Assembly (NCBI GenBank): GCA_937890875.1
Contig: CALAEB010000592.1
Coordinates: forward strand, 1 to 14,215
Length of the DNA stretch: 14,215 bases
Source of the DNA: an uncultured Anaerolineaceae bacterium
GTDB lineage: Bacteria; Chloroflexota; Anaerolineae; Anaerolineales; Anaerolineaceae
Reading direction: 5' to 3'
Part shown: one piece after another, positions 5,691 to 14,215 of the stretch
Position numbering within the stretch: the stretch's first letter is position 1
Layout: each line of letters starts with the position of its first letter
Made by a program: the position numbers and the translations under genes
Notes under the pieces: model-generated
Database searches by the model: none
What the model saw: the letters and a program-made list of their open reading frames with translations, nothing else
Told to the model about the DNA's origin: nothing

Positions 5691-7301
5691 ATGCAAAGAA
5701 ACCGACATTATCTAACAACTGAGCAAAAAATGGTTCATACAAAATACTGGCCTTTATTCAGAGTTTTGCTATTTTCTGCTTGCATAAATTCTGTTTTCTT
5801 TTTATCCTCAAGCAGTATCGCCAATGAATTCGAGAACCCTTTACTAACCGTTTGGCAGTTAGCTTCATGGGAAACTTACGAAACAGCTTGTACAATTCTC
5901 ACCGAGGATAGCCGTCTTCCCACGCACGAAGAGATCGGTATCGCTTGCGGAACGGATTTCCGCAGGCTCTGGGAAACCACGCCAGCTTGCAGCAATTCAT
6001 TTATTGGGATGACCGTGGAACAAAGATGCAGTGGCCTTTTCCTGCGGGAAATCGGCAAACGGTACCGGTTTAATACCGAACCGATCGGAGCTGTGCCCGC
6101 TCCGGAGTCCGAAAATAATGCTGCTGTTCAGATTGAAATTCTCCATTGTATTCCGGGAAATGCCTGCGTTTTTCAGCCTGAAATTTTGTTTCAAATTGCT
6201 CCGCAGAAAAATAATTCACAATTCCGGAAAATCCGGATCAAGATCGCTCAATTTGAAAGGGAATGCCTGACTGATCGCTGTAAAATGGAATTGCCGCCCA
6301 CCGGTGAAAAAGGGGAATGGCTGGAATATTGGGCAATGACGGAAAATGGAGATCAGGGAAAGCATGAGCGATTAAAATTCCGGATCCTGGAAAATTGGGA
6401 TAGTGAGGGGAGTTGTTTTTTCGATATGATCAGCAAAGCCTATCCGGAAGCCGCATGGTCGGGCACCGATATTTGGTTCGTTTTCCCCTCAACCGATAGC
6501 ATCCGCTCAAAACTCTTCGACACTTCTGTTTCAGCGGAAGAACTGGCCACCCATCAGAAACTCAGCATTCTCTCCAGTGAACTGATCTGCAGCGGCCTGG
6601 TTGATATCAGCCGATGTGAAAACTTCGGCCTGTTAACCAACGGCGCGGCCAACGCCTGCGGTGAAACAGCCAGCGAGAGTTTGGTATTGGATTGGCAAAA
6701 TCGGTATAACAAGCAGGTGATCCGTGCCGCAAAACAGGACCGGATCCCGCCAAGAATCGTCAAGAGCGTAATCATGCAGGAATCACAATTCTGGCCGACC
6801 TCGAGAACAGCGCATGAGTATGGATTGGGCAGAATTACAGAGAGCGGCGTGGATCTGCTTTTGCGTTGGAATCCGGATTATTTTAAACTGCTCTGTTTGG
6901 AAACTTTTTTCGCTGCGCCGGACCTTTGCAAGCGGGGATTCTCTGCGATGGATAAATCGCTGCAAATAATTCTGCGCGGGAGCGCGCTGCGCAAAATCGG
7001 CACAGAAGCGGAGATAGATCTGCTGGCCGCCGCCCTGGCAGCCAGTGTCCGGCAAGTAAATGCATTGGTGCAAGGCGCTGCCGAAGCCATGAGCGAGCCT
7101 GGATCAACGTATGAGGATATGTGGAAATTCACGATCGCAAATTACCATTCGGGGAGTGGATGCCTGCAAAACGCTCTTCGGGTCGCATCCGCGCTGGGTT
7201 TTCCGCTGACGTGGGAAAATGTGCGGCATTATTTCAGCGGTGAATGCAAACGGGCCGAAGATTATGTGGAGCGCGTCTATGCTTATGGAAATGCCGATTA
7301 A
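5691..7301 (+). CDS. Secreted SLT-domain lytic transglycosylase, cysteine-rich
   Basis: This protein of 536 aa (523 if it begins at ATG 5730) is likely exported and cuts peptidoglycan glycan strands. From 5730 it has a typical signal peptide: MVHTKYWPLFR, a hydrophobic stretch, then SSSSIA before NEFENP. That makes 5730 an attractive start; neither ATG has a Shine-Dalgarno sequence. The C-terminal part (about residues 340-536) is SLT-like: IPPRIVKSVIMQESQFWP with E364 as likely catalytic acid, HEYGLGRIT where the family has GLMQI or GLGQI, and NYHSGSGCL where YN/H-AG is usual. The middle (about 80-320) contains many cysteines, often in close pairs (for example HCIPGNAC, CLTDRC), suggesting disulfides outside the membrane and an Ig-like or wall-binding role that I cannot name. 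It is monocistronic. The family call is good; the substrate is inferred. Confidence 0.82.
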   Translation: MQRNRHYLTTEQKMVHTKYWPLFRVLLFSACINSVFFLSSSSIANEFENPLLTVWQLASWETYETACTILTEDSRLPTHEEIGIACGTDFRRLWETTPACSNSFIGMTVEQRCSGLFLREIGKRYRFNTEPIGAVPAPESENNAAVQIEILHCIPGNACVFQPEILFQIAPQKNNSQFRKIRIKIAQFERECLTDRCKMELPPTGEKGEWLEYWAMTENGDQGKHERLKFRILENWDSEGSCFFDMISKAYPEAAWSGTDIWFVFPSTDSIRSKLFDTSVSAEELATHQKLSILSSELICSGLVDISRCENFGLLTNGAANACGETASESLVLDWQNRYNKQVIRAAKQDRIPPRIVKSVIMQESQFWPTSRTAHEYGLGRITESGVDLLLRWNPDYFKLLCLETFFAAPDLCKRGFSAMDKSLQIILRGSALRKIGTEAEIDLLAAALAASVRQVNALVQGAAEAMSEPGSTYEDMWKFTIANYHSGSGCLQNALRVASALGFPLTWENVRHYFSGECKRAEDYVERVYAYGNAD

Positions 7302-7470
7302 GCTGACCGGAATTTCAGCGGATTCTCGGTCACTGGCAAGGCCTCAGCCGGCGCGTCACCGCAGTTTTGCCATCAACTTCGGGCTTTGTTCTTGTTGATA
7401 GAATATAAAAAACTCGTTAATTCCCAAATGGGTCCCCAAATTTCGAAATTCTGATTCTGGAAAAAGTGAT

Positions 7471-7499
7471 TTATGATAAAACGATTCTGACAGTATAAT
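7471..7499 (+). promoter_or_regulatory. Promoter of the AlbA_2 regulator gene
   Basis: TTATGA (7471-7476) and a perfect TATAAT (7494-7499) are separated by 17 bp. Transcription should begin near 7506, giving a 5' leader of about 128 nt before ATG 7634. Confidence 0.5.
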
Positions 7500-7509
7500 A
7501 ACAGTTAGA

Positions 7510-7526
7510 ATGATTAGAATAATCAT
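7510..7526. promoter_or_regulatory. Perfect 7-bp dyad at the predicted transcription start
   Basis: ATGATTA, GAA, TAATCAT is a perfect inverted repeat a few bases downstream of the predicted start, a usual place for a repressor operator. Since the downstream protein has a winged helix, autoregulation is possible; that is inference. Confidence 0.4.
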
Positions 7527-7633
7527 CAGAAAGCGACAGAAATTCAAAAGTTGAAGTTCGATCGCAAAAATGCAAAAGAATAATGGAATATCTTTTTTTC
7601 AAAATTCACTCCTGAAAAAGCAACGGAGGAAAC

Positions 7634-8941
7634 ATGACGCTGACTGAAAGCAAAACGGTCGAATTCAAAAGAGAATATACGGAAGAACTCAAAAAGACTG
7701 TCACCGCATTTGTAAACACCGACGGCGGAAAAATCTATATCGGCGTCGAGGACGACGGAAGTATCTGCGGAGTGAATAATCCCGATGAAGTAATGATGCA
7801 GGTTACCAACTCAATTCGCGATTCCATTCCGGACGCCACGTTGTTTACAGAGGTTGAAATTGAGGAAATAGGTGGGAAATCTGTCGTCATCGTAAATATC
7901 CAACGGGGTACGGCCCGTCCGTATTATCTATCCGGGAAAGGGATCCGCCCGGAGGGAGTATTTCTGCGGCAAGGTGCTTCAACCGTTCCCGCAACTGATA
8001 CCGCTATTTTGAAAATGATTAAAGAAACCAGCGGCGATAGTTATGAGGAGGCTCGGTCTTTAAATCAGGACTTGACTTTTCGTGAAACCACAGCATATTT
8101 TGCGAAAAGAGGCTTAGCCTTCGAAGAATCGCAGAAAAAAACGCTGCATTTCATTGGCGATGACGGGACATATACCAATCTGGCGCTGCTTCTTTCGGAT
8201 CAATGTGCACACACGACAAAGCTGGCCGTGTTTGAAGGTGCCAAGAAAACAATCTTTAAAGACCGGCATGAGTTTTCCGGCTCCTTACTTTATCAAGTTG
8301 AAGAAATCTTCACTTTCATAGATCGATTCAACAGCGTAAGAGCCGAGTTTAAAGGACTTGACCGAATTGATACACGAGATTATCCGCCGGAGGCCATTCG
8401 AGAAGCATTGCTAAATGCTGTAGTCCACCGGGATTATTCGTTCAGTGAAAGTACGCTGATCAACATTTTTGATGATCGGATAGAGTTCGTCACGATCGGA
8501 GGACTGGTAAAAGGAATATCGTTGGATGATATTCTGCTCGGGATATCGATCCTCCGCAACCGGAATTTGGCAAATGTCTTCTATCGGCTGAAGTTGATAG
8601 AGGCATATGGAATCGGAATGCCAAAAATTATGAGTTGCTATGATAATTACGATATTAAGCCGAAAATCGAAGTGACAGACAATGCGTTCAAAATTACGCT
8701 CCCCAACACAGATCGTTATTTCGCCATCCCGGTTCCGGAACAAAAAACGACATTGAGTGAAAGAGAAAAACAGGTTTTACAGTTATTGAAAGAAAAAGAA
8801 TTCATTGTGCGCAAGGAAGTAGAAACAGCCACCGGCGTTTCACAATCGACAGCAATCACCCTCTTGCGCGGAATGCAGGAAAAAGGTTTGTTAAAAAAAC
8901 TAGGCTCCGGGAAATTGGTGAAATATAAATCCGGCCTGTAA
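7634..8941 (+). CDS. AlbA_2 / Schlafen-like ATP-binding winged-helix regulator
   Basis: This 435-aa protein has the architecture of predicted transcriptional regulators with an AlbA_2 (Schlafen-type) domain (COG2865-like). Residues 4-125 form AlbA_2, with ESKTVEFKREY, VTAFVNTDGGKIYIGVEDDG and a later VFLRQGAST. Residues about 250-340 form a GHKL-type ATPase module: REALLNAVVHRDYS with N261, then DDRIEFVTIGGLVKG and EAYGIGMPKI. Residues 372-432 form a winged helix (LSEREKQVLQLLKEKEFIVRKEVETATGVSQSTAITLLRGM). It probably binds nucleic acid and ATP; its target is unknown, and relatives occur both as stand-alone regulators and near mobile or defence genes. GGAGG lies 4-5 nt before ATG. It is flanked by its own promoter and terminator, so it is a single-gene unit. 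Confidence 0.87.
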   Translation: MTLTESKTVEFKREYTEELKKTVTAFVNTDGGKIYIGVEDDGSICGVNNPDEVMMQVTNSIRDSIPDATLFTEVEIEEIGGKSVVIVNIQRGTARPYYLSGKGIRPEGVFLRQGASTVPATDTAILKMIKETSGDSYEEARSLNQDLTFRETTAYFAKRGLAFEESQKKTLHFIGDDGTYTNLALLLSDQCAHTTKLAVFEGAKKTIFKDRHEFSGSLLYQVEEIFTFIDRFNSVRAEFKGLDRIDTRDYPPEAIREALLNAVVHRDYSFSESTLINIFDDRIEFVTIGGLVKGISLDDILLGISILRNRNLANVFYRLKLIEAYGIGMPKIMSCYDNYDIKPKIEVTDNAFKITLPNTDRYFAIPVPEQKTTLSEREKQVLQLLKEKEFIVRKEVETATGVSQSTAITLLRGMQEKGLLKKLGSGKLVKYKSGL

Positions 8942-8950
8942 CACACCGGG

Positions 8951-8985
8951 AAACAGCTTCTTTTTCGAAAAAAAAGCTGTTTTTT
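8951..8985 (+). terminator. Intrinsic terminator of the AlbA_2 regulator gene
   Basis: AAACAGCTT (8951-8959) pairs with AAGCTGTTT (8974-8982). An inner TTTTCGAAAA palindrome lies inside the 14-nt loop and T5 closes the 3' side. It starts 10 bp after the stop codon. Because the arms are symmetric and A-rich upstream, it could act in both directions. Confidence 0.8.
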
Positions 8986-9380
8986 ATGAATAAAAAAGGA
9001 TGGATCTGCATCCCAATTATTCAGGCATTCAGGGTATTTTCTTTCGAATCTGGCTCAAGTGTCAAAAGCCGAATTGCAAAGCAGAACCGCAGATAATTGA
9101 TTCGTACTTTCAAGACGCTGTGGAAAATCCTGCCTTGCTTTTTTGCTCAATCATGGATAGAATAACTCTTAAACAGGCGGCCATTTCTGGCAAATAAAGA
9201 TCCGGCAGATAAAAAAATCGACGCCGGGCAGTTATTAAAATTTTCATATAATCTTTTATCAATCATCCGGCATTTTCGTGATAAAATAATCGTTCGTGTC
9301 GGTATGTGCATATTTAAGGCGGGTCGTATTTATGCGCCAATCTGTCATCTGACCAGGTGGAATATTTAGGAGGCGAATTT
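8986..9380. other. Gene-free region upstream of rpoB
   Basis: With the terminator this makes a 439-bp space between genes. It contains repeat copy C (9061-9091). A 65-aa frame from 9000 to 9197 overlies the repeat, starts without a ribosome binding site and has no family signature. The rpoB promoter must lie here: TATAAT (9247-9252) and TAAAAT (9282-9287) are candidate -10 boxes, the second with TTATCA 19 bp upstream, but neither is convincing. No ribosomal protein gene or L10-type leader is seen upstream of rpoB. Confidence 0.5.
9061..9091 (+). repeat. Dispersed intergenic repeat, copy C
   Basis: GTCAAAAGCCGAATT (9061-9075) is followed by GCAGAACCGCAGAT (9081-9094). TTCGAA (9043-9048) and CTCAAGT (9054-9060) precede it at spacings matching copy A. 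It is separated from copies A and B by two genes and about 3.8 kb. Confidence 0.7.
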
Positions 9381-13376
<3,996 letters not shown>

Positions 13377-13739
13377 TTAACCAGAGAGTAATTGCTGATC
13401 TAAATAATTCTTATAAATAACGCCTCCGGCTGCTGGAAACCCCAGATAACAGCCGGAGTTTTTTTATACGAGCTGAGAGCAGAAAAAGAATTGTGAAAGC
13501 GGGCAGCGTGAATCAGTACCACAAAATTTACAAGCATGCGCTAGCATTGAAATATGAGGAGGCCATTTGTGTTCTTTTGTTGTTGCGCTTATTCAAAAAG
13601 CGTGTCTAAATTTCGAATTGTTGCCAGCTCATATCGAACGATGATTTCCGGAAAAAGTACCGGATGAACGGAGCATGAACCTGTTCCCATGGGCAATGCA
13701 TGCCGATTGATCATACATGTTGATTATAGAGCAGCTTGA
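13377..13739. other. Gene-free region between convergent rpoB and AraC-type gene
   Basis: The 363-bp space holds the rpoB terminator and a degenerate core of the dispersed repeat near 13602-13624 (GTCTAAATTTCGAATTGTTG). A small dyad, TCCGG, 8 nt, CCGGA, lies near 13649-13666. An inverted repeat overlaps the 3' end of the AraC-type gene (AGAGCAGCT 13728-13736 with AGCT..GCTCT 13742-13755) and may end its transcript. A 38-codon frame from GTG 13491-13493 has no family signature and is not called. Confidence 0.5.
13424..13466 (+). terminator. Intrinsic terminator of rpoB
   Basis: CTCCGGCTG (13424-13432) pairs with CAGCCGGAG (13450-13458). Inner CTGG and CCAG arms extend the stem, and T8 follows. 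This is a strong Rho-independent terminator directly behind rpoB, so little transcription should continue from rpoB into anything downstream. Confidence 0.92.
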
Positions 13740-14215
13740 TCAGCTGATTTGCTCTTTATCAAAATTGTAAGATATGGAGAAACCTGCTGACATCACCGAT
13801 TCCGCGGGGCCATTTTTCTTATAAGATAGAGGGTTTAATCCGACTGCTTTTTTAAAAACTTTGGCAAAATAATTCTGGTTGGTAAAACCGCTTTTCTCTG
13901 CGATTTCGGAGATCGAAAGATCCGTACTTTTCAGCAGATGTTTTGCATGCTGCAGCCGTATTTGTTCAACATAACTGCTGAAACTGATACCCACTTCTTT
14001 CTTAAACAACTGGCTGAGATAGGATTTGTTCAAATAATTTTCTGCGGCAATTTTGCCGAGGGATAATTTTGATCCGAAATTATCCTTTGCATAATTGATT
14101 GAAGCAATAACTGCGGGGGAGTAGCTTTTTTTATAGCTGTTTGATTGAAGCTGCACCGTTCGAATCCGCTCTCGCAGCTCTTCCTGCAAACGATATGTAA
14201 AATTGATAGAGGACA
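13740..14215 (-). CDS. AraC-type DNA-binding half of a YesN-like regulator, partial (N-terminus off right edge)
   Basis: The minus-strand frame is open to the right window edge; the visible part is 157 residues plus stop. A TTG-initiated start at 14189 would give a bare domain, but the frame continues upstream (SSINFTYRLQEELRER), so the gene is most likely longer and truncated by the window. After a helical linker comes an AraC/XylS double helix-turn-helix: YSPAVIASINYAKDNFG, LSLGKIAAENYLNKSYLSQLFKKEVGISFSSYVEQIRLQHAKHLL (first HTH), then LSISEIAEKSGFTNQNYFAKVFKKAVGLNPLSYKK (second HTH). About 25 residues trail behind it. The linker style matches YesN response regulators with an N-terminal receiver, as in the gene at 1-1158, but the receiver is not visible here. 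Confidence 0.88.
   Translation of the reverse strand, partial: SSINFTYRLQEELRERIRTVQLQSNSYKKSYSPAVIASINYAKDNFGSKLSLGKIAAENYLNKSYLSQLFKKEVGISFSSYVEQIRLQHAKHLLKSTDLSISEIAEKSGFTNQNYFAKVFKKAVGLNPLSYKKNGPAESVMSAGFSISYNFDKEQIS

Larger units (their letters stand above)
7302..7633. other. Gene-free region upstream of the AlbA_2 regulator
   Basis: This 332-bp region contains no supported gene. A weak inverted repeat TGACCG (7304-7309) and CGGTCA (7327-7332) follows the transglycosylase stop but has no T-run. A promoter and dyad for the downstream gene are at 7471-7526, leaving a leader of about 128 nt. AAATTTCGAAATTCTG near 7438-7453 resembles the core of the dispersed repeat only weakly. Confidence 0.55.

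Noticed and set aside
7356..7547. A minus-strand 63-codon frame with a hydrophobic N-terminus, suggesting a small membrane protein.
   Set aside because: It starts at TTG with no ribosome binding site, overlaps the predicted plus-strand promoter and dyad, and its hydrophobicity follows from AT-rich DNA.
9000..9197. A 65-codon frame encoding a peptide with LKCQKPNCKAEPQI, similar to VKCQKPNLLKTEPQI in a frame ending at 5285.
   Set aside because: The similarity follows from repeat copies A and C at DNA level; copy B has diverged in length, there is no ribosome binding site and the rest of the frames do not match well.
13493..13608. A 38-codon GTG-started frame downstream of the rpoB terminator.
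   Set aside because: No ribosome binding site, no recognisable family, and it runs into a degenerate repeat core; too short to support.

Overview
The window is a piece of bacterial chromosome with moderate GC content and fairly long intergenic gaps. Several protein features suggest an anaerobic member of the Chloroflexota (Anaerolineae-like). These are the RpoB N-terminus (VQLDSF then EISPIESF), the TatB-like protein followed directly by TatC, and the style of the lytic transglycosylase (QESQFWP then EYGLGRIT). The Mrp ATPase with an N-terminal cysteine cluster also fits an anaerobe. The assignment is made from memory of family sequences, not from a search, so it is tentative.

Layout, left to right: (1) minus strand, 1-1158, a YesN-type response regulator whose C-terminus lies off the left edge; (2) a 520-bp gene-free stretch with three hairpins and one copy of a dispersed repeat; (3) plus-strand tatB-tatC with overlapping stop and start codons, an apparent leaderless promoter and a very long terminator hairpin; (4) a plus-strand low-specificity L-threonine aldolase; (5) a convergent minus-strand Mrp/NBP35 Fe-S carrier ATPase; (6) a 576-bp divergent intergenic region with two clear repeat copies, an inverted partial copy and a 14-bp dyad; (7) a plus-strand secreted, cysteine-rich SLT-type lytic transglycosylase; (8) a plus-strand AlbA_2/ATPase/winged-helix regulator with its own promoter, dyad and terminator; (9) a 439-bp gap with another repeat copy; (10) plus-strand rpoB as a single-gene unit with its own terminator; (11) minus strand, the C-terminal AraC-type half of a second response regulator running off the right edge.

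Most genes look individually transcribed; only tatB-tatC is a clear operon. TatB and TatC form the receptor of the twin-arginine export pathway. Mrp probably delivers Fe-S clusters, and the transglycosylase remodels peptidoglycan outside the membrane. No complete mobile element, CRISPR array, rRNA or tRNA gene was found. The most notable points are rpoB without rpoC or ribosomal protein neighbours, a threonine at the rifampicin-contact position equal to E. coli R529, an insertion of about 140 residues in RpoB, and a small intergenic repeat family with the core TCAAAAnnCGAATT. I did not find a convincing new multi-gene system.
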